Assembly (NCBI RefSeq): GCF_963576545.1
Contig: NW_026870472.1
Span: forward strand, 62,001-126,000
Direction of reading: 5' to 3'
Origin: Limanda limanda
Lineage: Eukaryota > Chordata > Actinopteri > Pleuronectiformes > Pleuronectidae
DNA: 64,000 nucleotides
In this document: positions 48,801-61,400 of the stretch, piece after piece
How positions within the stretch are numbered: position 1 is the first letter of the stretch
How the letters are laid out: the number at the start of each line of letters is the position of its first letter
Position numbers and translations under genes: made by a program
Notes under the pieces: generated by a model
What the model saw: only the letters and a program-made list of their open reading frames with translations
Told to the model about the DNA's origin: nothing
The model's database searches: none

Positions 48801-51620
48801 TGGAAGGGTTAGGGTTAGGGTTAGGGATGAAAGCACATAGGAGAAAGAGATATTCTTGAATAACTTTTTTTGTGAAGGTCGGAGAGACTTGCAAGTAGGC
48901 TCTACCCCCACTAAATGGGGTAGCGCGCATCGATCGGTACCATCCTTGAGCTTCTCCGACTTTGGGAAGGGTTAGGGTTAGGGTTAGGGATGAAAGCACA
49001 TAGGAGAAAGAGATATTCTTGAATAACTTTTTTTGTGAAGGTCGGAGAGACTTGGAAAGTGGTTGCATCTGGACTAATTTGGGTCCTGCGGATCGATTGG
49101 TACCATCCCCGAGCTTGTACGACCTTCGGAAGAGGTCGACCGACGAAATTCCCCCAAATCTGAGGAGATATTCTTGAATAACTTTTTTTGTGAAGGTCGG
49201 AGAGACTTGCAAGTAGGCTCTACCCCCACTAAATGGGGTAGCGCGCATCGATCGGTACCATCCTTGAGCTTCTCCGACTTTCGGAAGGGTTAGGGTTAGG
49301 GTTAGGGATGAAAGCACATAGGAGAAAGAGATATTCTTGAATAACTTTTTTTGTGAAGGTCGGAAAGACTTGCAAGTAGGCTCTACCCCCACTAAATGGG
49401 GTAACGCGCATCGATCGGTACCATCCTTGAGCTTCTCCGACTTTCGGAAGGGTTAGGGTTAGGGTTAGGGATGAAAGCACATAGGAGAAAGAGATATTCT
49501 TGAATAACTTTTTTTGTGAAGGTCGGAGAGACTTGGAAAGTGGTTGCATCTGGACTAATTTGGGTCCTGCGGATCGATTGGTACCATCCCCGAGCTTGTA
49601 CGACCTTCGGAAGAGGTCGACCGACGAAATTCCCCCAAATCTGAGGAGATATTCTTGAATAACTTTTTTTGTGAAGGTCGGAGAGACTTGCAAGTAGGCT
49701 CTACCCCCACTAAATGGGGTTGCGCACATCGATCGGTACCATCCTTGAGCTTCTCCGACTTTCGGAAGGGTTAGGGTTAGGGTTAGGGATGAAAGCACAT
49801 AGGAGAAACAGATATTCTTGAATAACTTTTTTTGTGAAGGTCGGAGAGACTTGCAAGTAGGCTCTACCCCCACTAAATGGGGTAGCGCGCATCGATCGGT
49901 ACCATCCTTGAGCTTCTCCGACTTTCGGAAGGGTTAGGGTTAGGGTTAGGGATGAAAGCACATAGGAGAAAGAGATATTCTTGAATAACTTTTTTTGTGA
50001 AGGTCGGAGAGACTTGGAAAGTGGTTGCATCTGGACTAATTTGGGTCCTGCGGATCGATTGGTACCATCCCCGAGCTTGTACGACCTTCGGAAGAGGTCG
50101 ACCGACGAAATTCCCCCAAATCTGAGGAGATATTCTTGAATAACTTTTTTTGTGAAGGTCGGAGAGACTTGCAAGTAGGCTTTACCCCCACTAAATGGGG
50201 TTGCGCGCATCGATCGGTACCATCCTTGAGCTTCTCCGACTTTCGGAAGGGTTAGGGTTAGGGTTAGGGATGAAAGCACATAGGAGAAAGAGAAATTCTT
50301 GAATAACTTTTTTTGTGAAGGTCGGAGAGACTTGCAAGTAGGCTCTACCCCCACTAAATGGGGTAGCGCGCATCGATCGGTACCATCCTTGAGCTTCTCC
50401 GACTTTCGGAAGGGTTAGGGTTAGGGATGAAAGCACATAGGAGAAAGAGATATTCTTGAATAACTTTTTTTGTGAAGGTCTGAGAGACTTGGAAAGTGGT
50501 TGCATCTGGACTAATTTGGGTCCTGCGGATCGATTGGTACCATCCCCGAGCTTGTACGACCTTCGGAAGAGGTCGACCGACGAAATTCCCCCAAATCTGA
50601 GGAGATATTCTTGAATAACTTTTTTTGTGAAGGTCGGAGAGACTTGCAAGTAGGCTCTACCCCCACTAAATGGGGTAGCGCGCATCGATCCGTACCATCC
50701 TTGAGCTTCTCCGACTTTCGGAAGGGTTAGGGTTAGGGTTAGGGATGAAAGCACATAGGAGAAAGAGATATTCTTGAATAACTTTTTTTGTGAAGGTCGG
50801 AGAGACTTGCAAGTAGGCTCTACCCCCACTAAATGGGGTAGCGCGCATCGATCGGTACCATCCTTGAGCTTCTCCGACTTTCGGAAGGGTTAGGGTTAGG
50901 GTTAGGGATGAAAGCACATAGGAGAAAGAGATATTCTTGAATAACTTTTTTTGTGAAGGTCGGAGAGACTTGCAAGTAGGCTCTACCCCCACTAAATGGG
51001 GTAACGCGCATCGATCGGTACCATCCTTGAGCTTCTCCGACTTTCGGAAGGGTTAGGGTTAGGGTTAGGGATGAAAGCACATAGGAGAAAGATATATTCT
51101 TGAATAACTTTTTTTGTGAAGGTCGGAGAGACTTGGAAAGTGGTTGCATCTGGACTAATTTGGGTCCTGCAGATCGATTGGTACCATCCCCGAGCTTGTA
51201 CGACCTTCGGAAGAGGTCGACCGACGAAATTCCCCCAAATCTGAGGAGATATTCTTGAATAACTTTTTTTGTGAAGGTCGGAGAGACTTGCAAGTAGGCT
51301 CTACCCCCACTAAATGGGGTAACGCGCATCGATCGGTACCATCTTTGAGCTTCTCCGACTTTTGGAAGGGTTAGGGTTAGGGTTAGGGATGAAAGCACAT
51401 AGGAGAAAGAGATATTCTTGAATAACTTTTTTTGTGAAGGTCGGAGAGACTTGCAAGTAGGCTCTACCCCCACTAAATGGGGTAGCGCGCATCGATCGGT
51501 ACCATCCTTGAGCTTCTCCGACTTTCGGAAGGGTTAGGGTTAGGGTTAGGGATGAAAGCACATAGGAGAAAGAGATATTCTTGAATAACTTTTTTTGTGA
51601 AGGTCGGAGAGACTTGGAAA

Positions 51621-54025
51621 GTGGTTGCATCTGGACTAATTTGGGTCCTGCGGATCGATTGGTACCATCCCCGAGCTTGTACGACCTTTGGAAGAGGTCG
51701 ACCGACGAAATTCCCCCAAATCTGAGGAGATATTCTTGAATAACTTTTTTTGTGAAGGTCGGAGAGACTTGCAAGTAGGCTCTACCCCCACTAAATGGGG
51801 TTGCGCGCATCGATCGGTACCATCCTTGAGCTTCTCCGACTTTCGGAAGGGTTAGGGTTAGGGTTAGGGATGAAAGCACATAGGAGAAACAGATATTCTT
51901 GAATAACTTTTTTTGTGAAAGTCGGAGAGACTTGCAAGTAGGCTCTACCCCCACTAAATGGGGTAGCGCGCATCGATCGGTACCATCCTTGAGCTTCTCC
52001 GACTTTCGGAAGGGTTAGGGTTAGGGTTAGGGATGAAAGCACATAGGAGAAAGAGATATTCTTGAATAACTTTTTTTGTGAAGGTCGGAGAGACTTGAAA
52101 AGTGGTTGCATCTGGACTAATTTGGGTCCTGCGGATCGATTGGTACCATCCCCGAGCTTGTACGACCTTCGGAAGAGGTCGACCGACGAAATTCCCCCAA
52201 ATCTGAGGAGATATTCTTGAATAACTTTTTTTGTGAAGGTCGGAGAGACTTGCAAGTAGGCTCTACCCCCACTAAATGGGGTTGCGCGCATCGATCGGTA
52301 CCATCCTTGAGCTTCTCCGACTTTCGGAAGGGTTAGGGTTAGGGTTAGGGATGAAAGCACATAGGAGAAAGAGATATTCTTGAATAACTTTTTTTGTGAA
52401 GGTCGGAGAGACTTGCAAGTAGGCTCTACCCCCACTAAATGGGGTAGCGCGCATCGATCGGTACCATCCTTGAGCTTCTCCGACTTTCGGAAGGGTTAGG
52501 GTTAGGGTTAGGGATGAAAGCACATAGGAGAAAGAGATATTCTTGAATAACTTTTTTTGTGAAGGTCGGAGAGACTTGGAAAGTGGTTGCATCTGGACTA
52601 ATTTGGGTCCTGCGGATCGATTGGTACCATCCCCGAGCTTGTACGACCTTCGGAAGAGGTCGACCGACGAAATTCCCCCAAATCTGAGGAGATATTCTTG
52701 AATAACTTTTTTTGTGAAGGTCGGAGAGACTTGCAAGTAGGCTCTACCCCCACTAAATGGGGTAGCGCGCATCGATCGGTACCATCCTTGAGCTTCTCCG
52801 ACTTTCGGAAGGGTTAGGGTTAGGGTTAGGGATGAAAGCACATAGGAGAAAGAGATATTCTTGAATAACTTTTTTTGTGAAGGTCGGAGAGACTTGGAAA
52901 GTGGTTGCATCTGGACTAATTTGGGTCCTGCGGATCGATTGGTACCATCCCCGAGCTTGTACGACCTTCGGAAGAGGTCGACCGACGAAATTCCCCCAAA
53001 TCTGAGGAGATATTCTTGAATAACTTTTTTTGTGAAGGTCGGAGAGACTTGCAAGTAGGCTCTACCCCCACTAAATGGGGTTGCGCGCATCGATCGGTAC
53101 CATCCTTGAGCTTCTCCGACTTTCGGAAGGGTTAGGGTTAGGGTTAGGGATGAAAGCACATAGGAGAAAGAGATATTCTTGAATAACTTTTTTTGTGAAG
53201 GTCGGAGAGACTTGCAAGTAGGCTCTACCCCCACTAAATGGGGTAGCGCGCATCGATCGGTACCATCCTTGAGCTTCTCCGACTTTTGGAAGGGTTAGGG
53301 TTAGGGTTAGGGATGAAAGCACATAGGAGAAAGAGATATTCTTGAATAACTTTTTTTGTGAAGGTCGGAGAGACTTGCAAGTAGGCTCTACCCCCACTAA
53401 ATGGGGTTGCGCGCATCGATCGGTACCATCCTTGAGCTTCTCCGACTTTCGGAAGGGTTAGGGTTAGGGTTAGGGATGAAAGCACATAGGAGAAAGAGAT
53501 ATTCTTGAATAACTTTTTTTGTGAAGGTCGGAGAGACTTGGAAAGTGGTTGCATCTGGACTAATTTGGGTCCTGCGGATCGATTGGTACCATCCCCGAGC
53601 TTGTACGACCTTTGGAAGAGGTCGACCGACGAAATTCCCCCAAATCTGAGGAGATATTCTTGAATAACTTTTTTTGTGAAGGTCGGAGAGACTTGCAAGT
53701 AGGCTCTACCCCCACTAAATGGGGTTGCGCGCATCGATCGGTACCATCCTTGAGCTTCTCCGACTTTCGGAAGGGTTAGGGTTAGGGTTAGGGATGAAAG
53801 CACATAGGAGAAACAGATATTCTTGAATAACTTTTTTTGTGAAAGTCGGAGAGACTTGCAAGTAGGCTCTACCCCCACTAAATGGGGTAGCGCGCATCGA
53901 TCGGTACCATCCTTGAGCTTCTCCGACTTTCGGAAGGGTTAGGGTTAGGGTTAGGGATGAAAGCACATAGGAGAAAGAGATATTCTTGAATAACTTTTTT
54001 TGTGAAGGTCGGAGAGACTTGAAAA
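51621..54025 (+). repeat. Internal 1,924-bp repeat nested in the 8,350-bp block
   Basis: The B monomers at 51621 and 52102 recur at 53545 and 54026, 1,924 bp later. Markers are CCTTTGGAAGAGG in the first B, GAGAAACAGATATTC and GTGAAAGTCGG in the following A units, and CTTGAAAAGTGG at the edge of the second B. The same nested pair is at 61261/61742 and 63185/63666 in the right-hand copy. This shows at least two levels of duplication, the inner one older than the 9,640-bp event. Confidence 0.85.
52583..53055 (+). repeat. B-A-B cluster with a single A between B monomers
   Basis: B at 52583-52737, A at 52738-52900 and B at 52901-53055 give the shortest B spacing in the window (318 bp). The only other case is its duplicate at 62223-62695. 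Because A plus B is 318 bp, a multiple of three, reading frame is kept here, and this explains the two longest - strand open frames (320 codons, 52272-53234 and 61912-62874). Deletion of two A monomers from a three-A interval is the simplest origin. Confidence 0.9.
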
Positions 54026-54180
54026 GTGGTTGCATCTGGACTAATTTGGGTCCTGCGGATCGATTGGTACCATCCCCGAGCTTGTACGACCTTCGGAAGA
54101 GGTCGACCGACGAAATTCCCCCAAATCTGAGGAGATATTCTTGAATAACTTTTTTTGTGAAGGTCGGAGAGACTTGCAAG

Positions 54181-55470
54181 TAGGCTCTACCCCCACTAAA
54201 TGGGGTAGCGCGCATCGATCGGTACCATCCTTGAGCTTCTCCGACTTTCGGAAAGGGTTAGGGTTAGGGTTAGGGATGAAAGCACATAGGAGAAAGAGAT
54301 ATTCTTGAATAACTTTTTTTGTGAAGGTCGGAGAGACTTGCAAGTAGGCTCTACCCCCACTAAATGGGGTAGCGCGCATCGATCGGTACCATCCTTGAGC
54401 TTCTCCGACTTTCGGAAGGGTTAGGGTTAGGGTTAGGGATGAAAGCACATAGGAGAAACAGATATTCTTGAATAACTTTTTTTGTGAAAGTCGGAGAGAC
54501 TTGCAAGTAGGCTCTACCCCCACTAAATGGGGTAGCGCGCATCGATCGGTACCATCCTTGAGCTTCTCCGACTTTCGGAAGGGTTAGGGTTAGGGTTAGG
54601 GATGAAAGCACATAGGAGAAAGAGATATTCTTGAATAACTTTTTTTGTGAAGGTCGGAGAGACTTGAAAAGTGGTTGCATCTGGACTAATTTGGGTCCTG
54701 CGGATCGATTGGTACCATCCCCGAGCTTGTACGACCTTCGGAAGAGGTCGACCGACGAAATTCCCCCAAATCTGAGGAGATATTCTTGAATAACTTTTTT
54801 TGTGAAGGTCGGAGAGACTTGCAAGTAGGCTCTACCCCCACTAAATGGGGTAGCGCGCATCGATCGGTACCATCCTTGAGCTTCTCCGACTTTCGGAAAG
54901 GGTTAGGGTTAGGGTTAGGGATGAAAGCACATAGGAGAAAGAGATATTCTTGAATAACTTTTTTTGTGAAGGTCGGAGAGACTTGCAAGTAGGCTCTACC
55001 CCCACTAAATGGGGTAGCGCGCATCGATCGGTACCATCCTTGAGCTTCTCCGACTTTCGGAAGGGTTAGGGTTAGGGTTAGGGATGAAAGCACATAGGAG
55101 AAAGAGATATTCTTGAATAACTTTTTTTGTGAAGGTCGGAGAGACTTGCAAGTAGGCTCTACCCCCACTAAATGGGGTAGCGCGCATCGATCGGTACCAT
55201 CCTTGAGCTTCTCCGACTTTCGGAAGGGTTAGGGTTAGGGTTAGGGATGAAAGCACATAGGAGAAAGAGATATTCTTGAATAACTTTTTTTGTGAAGGTC
55301 GGAGAGACTTGGAAAGTGGTTGCATCTGGACTAATTTGGGTCCTGCGGATCGATTGGTACCATCCTTGAGCTTGTACGACCTTCGGAAGAGGTCGACCGA
55401 CGAAATTCCCCCAAATCTGAGGAGATATTCTTGAATAACTTTTTTTGTGAAGGTCGGAGAGACTTGCAAG
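54181..55470 (+). repeat. 1,290-bp spacer of two 645-bp units between the large duplicates
   Basis: Two A-A-A-B units (54181-54825 and 54826-55470) each start with the 164-bp A that marks the 1,770-bp HOR domain 11 kb to the left. The first unit also carries GAGAAACAGATATTC, GTGAAAGTCGG and a B edge CTTGAAAAGTGG, which are markers of the neighbouring 52-54 kb monomers, so it looks like a hybrid made by exchange. The second unit has majority bases and a B with CCATCCTTGAGC, as seen at 31520, 33616, 39884 and 43424. Confidence 0.85.
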
Positions 55471-58400
55471 TAGGCTCTACCCCCACTAAATGGGGTAGCG
55501 CGCATCGATCGGTACCATCCTTGAGCTTCTCCGACTTTCGGAAGGGTTAGGGTTAGGGTTAGGGATGAAAGCACATAGGAGAAAGAGATATTCTTGAATA
55601 ACTTTTTTTGTGAAGGTCGGAGAGACTTGCAAGTAGGCTCTACCCCCACTAAATGGGGTAGCGCGCATCGATCGGTACCATCCTTGAGCTTCTCCGACTT
55701 TCGGAAGGGTTAGGGTTAGGGTTAGGGATGAAAGCACATAGGAGAAAGAGATATTCTTGAATAACTTTTTTTGTGAAGGTCGGAGAGACTTGCAAGTAGG
55801 CTCTACCCCCACTAAATGGGGTAGCGCGCATCGATCGGTACCATCCTTGAGCTTCTCCGACTTTCGGAAGGGTTAGGGTTAGGGTTAGGGATGAAAGCAC
55901 ATAGGAGAAAGAGATATTCTTGAATAACTTTTTTTGTGAAGGTCGGAGAGACTTGGAAAGTGGTTGCATCTGGACTAATTTGGGTCCTGCGGATCGATTG
56001 GTACCATCCCCGAGCTTGTACGACCTTCGAAAGAGGTTGACCGACGAAATTCCCCCAAATCTGAGGAGATATTCTTGAATAACTTTTTTTGTGAAGGTCG
56101 GAGAGACTTGCAAGTAGGCTCTACCCCCACTAAATGGGGTAGCGCACATCGATCGGTACCATCCTTGAGCTTCTCCGACTTTCGGAAGGGTTAGGGTTAG
56201 GGTTAGGGATGAAAGCACATAGGAGAAAGAGATATTCTTGAATAACTTTTTTTGTGAAGGTCGGAAAGACTTGCAAGTAGGCTCTACCCCCACTAAATGG
56301 GGTAGCGCGCATCGATCGGTACCATCCTTGAGCTTCTCCGACTTTCGGAAGGGTTAGGGTTAGGGTTAGGGATGAAAGCACATAGGAGAAAGAGATATTC
56401 TTGAATAACTTTTTTTGTGAAGGTCGGAGAGACTTGCAAGTAGGCTCTACCCCCACTAAATGGGGTAGCGCGCATCGATCGGTACCATCCTTGAGCTTCT
56501 CCGACTTTCGGAAGGGTTAGGGTTAGGGTTAGGGATGAAAGCACATAGGAGAAAGAGATATTCTTGAATAACTTTTTTTGTGAAGGTCGGAGAGACTTGG
56601 AAAGTGGTTGCATCTGGACTAATTTGGGTCCTGCGGATCGATTGGTACCATCCCCGAGCTTGTACGACCTTCGAAAGAGGTTGACCGACGAAATTCCCCC
56701 AAATCTGAGGAGATATTCTTGAATAACTTTTTTTGTGAAGGTCGGAGAGACTTGCAAGTAGGCTCTACCCCCACTAAATGGGGTAGCGCACATCGATCGG
56801 TACCATCCTTGAGCTTCTCCGACTTTCGGAAGGGTTAGGGTTAGGGTTAGGGATGAAAGCACATAGGAGAAAGAGATATTCTTGAATAACTTTTTTTGTG
56901 AAGGTCGGAAAGACTTGCAAGTAGGCTCTACCCCCACTAAATGGGGTAGCGCGCATCGATCGGTACCATCCTTGAGCTTCTCCGACTTTCGGAAGGGTTA
57001 GGGTTAGGGTTAGGGATGAAAGCACATAGGAGAAAGAGATATTCTTGAATAACTTTTTTTGTGAAGGTCGGAGAGACTTGCAAGTAGGCTCTACCCCCAC
57101 TAAATGGGGTAGCGCGCATCGATCGGTACCATCCTTGAGCTTCTCCGACTTTTGGAAGGGTTAGGGTTAGGGTTAGGGATGAAAGCACATAGGAGAAAGA
57201 GATATTCTTGAATAACTTTTTTTGTGAAGGTCGGAGAGACTTGCAAGTAGGCTCTACCCCCACTAAATGGGGTAGCGCGCATCGATCGGTACCATCCTTG
57301 AGCTTCTCCGACTTTGGGAAGGGTTAGGGTTAGGGTTAGGGATGAAAGCACATAGGAGAAAGAGATATTCTTGAATAACTTTTTTTGTGAAGGTCGGAGA
57401 GACTTGGAAAGTGGTTGCATCTGGACTAATTTGGGTCCTGCGGATCGATTGGTACCATCCCCGAGCTTGTACGACCTTCGGAAGAGGTCGACCGACGAAA
57501 TTCCCCCAAATCTGAGGAGATATTCTTGAATAACTTTTTTTGTGAAGGTCGGAGAGACTTGCAAGTAGGCTCTACCCCCACTAAATGGGGTAGCGCACAT
57601 CGATCGGTACCATCCTTGAGCTTCTCCGACTTTCGGAAGGGTTAGGGTTAGGGTTAGGGATGAAAGCACATAGGAGAAAGAGATATTCTTGAATAACTTT
57701 TTTTGTGAAGGTCGGAGAGACTTGCAAGTAGGCTCTACCCCCACTAAATGGGGTAGCGCGCATCGATCGGTACCATCCTTGAGCTTCTCCGACTTTCGGA
57801 AGGGTTAGGGTTAGGGTTAGGGATGAAAGCACATAGGAGAAAGAGATATTCTTGAATAACTTTTTTTGTGAAGGTCGGAGAGACTTGGAAAGTGGTTGCA
57901 TCTGGACTAATTTGGGTCCTGCGGATCGATTGGTACCATCCCCGAGCTTGTACGACCTTCGAAAGAGGTTGACCGACGAAATTCCCCCAAATCTGAGGAG
58001 ATATTCTTGAATAACTTTTTTTGTGAAGGTCGGAGAGACTTGCAAGTAGGCTCTACCCCCACTAAATGGGGTAGCGCACATCGATCGGTACCATCCTTGA
58101 GCTTCTCCGACTTTCGGAAGGGTTAGGGTTAGGGTTAGGGATGAAAGCACATAGGAGAAAGAGATATTCTTGAATAACTTTTTTTGTGAAGGTCGGAAAG
58201 ACTTGCAAGTAGGCTCTACCCCCACTAAATGGGGTAGCGCGCATCGATCGGTACCATCCTTGAGCTTCTCCGACTTTCGGAAGGGTTAGGGTTAGGGTTA
58301 GGGATGAAAGCACATAGGAGAAAGAGATATTCTTGAATAACTTTTTTTGTGAAGGTCGGAGAGACTTGCAAGTAGGCTCTACCCCCACTAAATGGGGTAG

Positions 58401-61400
58401 CGCGCATCGATCGGTACCATCCTTGAGCTTCTTTGACTTTTGGAAGGGTTAGGGTTAGGGTTAGGGATGAAAGCACATAGGAGAAAGAGATATTCTTGAA
58501 TAACTTTTTTTGTGAAGGTCGGAGAGACTTGCAAGTAGGCTCTACCCCCACTAAATGGGGTAGCGCGCATCGATCGGTACCATCCTTGAGCTTCTCCGAC
58601 TTTGGGAAGGGTTAGGGTTAGGGTTAGGGATGAAAGCACATAGGAGAAAGAGATATTCTTGAATAACTTTTTTTGTGAAGGTCGGAGAGACTTGGAAAGT
58701 GGTTGCATCTGGACTAATTTGGGTCCTGCGGATCGATTGGTACCATCCCCGAGCTTGTACGACCTTCGGAAGAGGTCGACCGACGAAATTCCCCCAAATC
58801 TGAGGAGATATTCTTGAATAACTTTTTTTGTGAAGGTCGGAGAGACTTGCAAGTAGGCTCTACCCCCACTAAATGGGGTAGCGCGCATCGATCGGTACCA
58901 TCCTTGAGCTTCTCCGACTTTCGGAAGGGTTAGGGTTAGGGTTAGGGATGAAAGCACATAGGAGAAAGAGATATTCTTGAATAACTTTTTTTGTGAAGGT
59001 CGGAAAGACTTGCAAGTAGGCTCTACCCCCACTAAATGGGGTAACGCGCATCGATCGGTACCATCCTTGAGCTTCTCCGACTTTCGGAAGGGTTAGGGTT
59101 AGGGTTAGGGATGAAAGCACATAGGAGAAAGAGATATTCTTGAATAACTTTTTTTGTGAAGGTCGGAGAGACTTGGAAAGTGGTTGCATCTGGACTAATT
59201 TGGGTCCTGCGGATCGATTGGTACCATCCCCGAGCTTGTACGACCTTCGGAAGAGGTCGACCGACGAAATTCCCCCAAATCTGAGGAGATATTCTTGAAT
59301 AACTTTTTTTGTGAAGGTCGGAGAGACTTGCAAGTAGGCTCTACCCCCACTAAATGGGGTTGCGCACATCGATCGGTACCATCCTTGAGCTTCTCCGACT
59401 TTCGGAAGGGTTAGGGTTAGGGTTAGGGATGAAAGCACATAGGAGAAACAGATATTCTTGAATAACTTTTTTTGTGAAGGTCGGAGAGACTTGCAAGTAG
59501 GCTCTACCCCCACTAAATGGGGTAGCGCGCATCGATCGGTACCATCCTTGAGCTTCTCCGACTTTCGGAAGGGTTAGGGTTAGGGTTAGGGATGAAAGCA
59601 CATAGGAGAAAGAGATATTCTTGAATAACTTTTTTTGTGAAGGTCGGAGAGACTTGGAAAGTGGTTGCATCTGGACTAATTTGGGTCCTGCGGATCGATT
59701 GGTACCATCCCCGAGCTTGTACGACCTTCGGAAGAGGTCGACCGACGAAATTCCCCCAAATCTGAGGAGATATTCTTGAATAACTTTTTTTGTGAAGGTC
59801 GGAGAGACTTGCAAGTAGGCTTTACCCCCACTAAATGGGGTTGCGCGCATCGATCGGTACCATCCTTGAGCTTCTCCGACTTTCGGAAGGGTTAGGGTTA
59901 GGGTTAGGGATGAAAGCACATAGGAGAAAGAGAAATTCTTGAATAACTTTTTTTGTGAAGGTCGGAGAGACTTGCAAGTAGGCTCTACCCCCACTAAATG
60001 GGGTAGCGCGCATCGATCGGTACCATCCTTGAGCTTCTCCGACTTTCGGAAGGGTTAGGGTTAGGGATGAAAGCACATAGGAGAAAGAGATATTCTTGAA
60101 TAACTTTTTTTGTGAAGGTCTGAGAGACTTGGAAAGTGGTTGCATCTGGACTAATTTGGGTCCTGCGGATCGATTGGTACCATCCCCGAGCTTGTACGAC
60201 CTTCGGAAGAGGTCGACCGACGAAATTCCCCCAAATCTGAGGAGATATTCTTGAATAACTTTTTTTGTGAAGGTCGGAGAGACTTGCAAGTAGGCTCTAC
60301 CCCCACTAAATGGGGTAGCGCGCATCGATCCGTACCATCCTTGAGCTTCTCCGACTTTCGGAAGGGTTAGGGTTAGGGTTAGGGATGAAAGCACATAGGA
60401 GAAAGAGATATTCTTGAATAACTTTTTTTGTGAAGGTCGGAGAGACTTGCAAGTAGGCTCTACCCCCACTAAATGGGGTAGCGCGCATCGATCGGTACCA
60501 TCCTTGAGCTTCTCCGACTTTCGGAAGGGTTAGGGTTAGGGTTAGGGATGAAAGCACATAGGAGAAAGAGATATTCTTGAATAACTTTTTTTGTGAAGGT
60601 CGGAGAGACTTGCAAGTAGGCTCTACCCCCACTAAATGGGGTAACGCGCATCGATCGGTACCATCCTTGAGCTTCTCCGACTTTCGGAAGGGTTAGGGTT
60701 AGGGTTAGGGATGAAAGCACATAGGAGAAAGATATATTCTTGAATAACTTTTTTTGTGAAGGTCGGAGAGACTTGGAAAGTGGTTGCATCTGGACTAATT
60801 TGGGTCCTGCAGATCGATTGGTACCATCCCCGAGCTTGTACGACCTTCGGAAGAGGTCGACCGACGAAATTCCCCCAAATCTGAGGAGATATTCTTGAAT
60901 AACTTTTTTTGTGAAGGTCGGAGAGACTTGCAAGTAGGCTCTACCCCCACTAAATGGGGTAACGCGCATCGATCGGTACCATCTTTGAGCTTCTCCGACT
61001 TTTGGAAGGGTTAGGGTTAGGGTTAGGGATGAAAGCACATAGGAGAAAGAGATATTCTTGAATAACTTTTTTTGTGAAGGTCGGAGAGACTTGCAAGTAG
61101 GCTCTACCCCCACTAAATGGGGTAGCGCGCATCGATCGGTACCATCCTTGAGCTTCTCCGACTTTCGGAAGGGTTAGGGTTAGGGTTAGGGATGAAAGCA
61201 CATAGGAGAAAGAGATATTCTTGAATAACTTTTTTTGTGAAGGTCGGAGAGACTTGGAAAGTGGTTGCATCTGGACTAATTTGGGTCCTGCGGATCGATT
61301 GGTACCATCCCCGAGCTTGTACGACCTTTGGAAGAGGTCGACCGACGAAATTCCCCCAAATCTGAGGAGATATTCTTGAATAACTTTTTTTGTGAAGGTC

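Larger units (their letters stand above)
45831..54180 (+). repeat. 8,350-bp block, left copy of a 9,640-bp-offset duplication
   Basis: Thirteen successive B intervals from 46964 (807, 481, 807, 481, 481, 475, 644, 481, 481, 481, 318, 644, 481) repeat exactly from 56604. Private markers keep the 9,640-bp offset: TCTTTGACTTTTGG (about 48790/58430), GAGAAACAGATATTC (49805/59445), GAGAAATTCTT (50290/59930), GGTCTGAGAG (50478/60118), GATCCGTACC (50688/60328) and AAAGATATATTC (51089/60729). The only difference that I noticed is T at 48208 against A at 57848. The left edge is set where a 157-bp A (45674) faces a B (55316), the right edge where a 164-bp A (54181) faces a 163-bp A with GGGGTTGCGC (63821). 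Confidence 0.92.
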
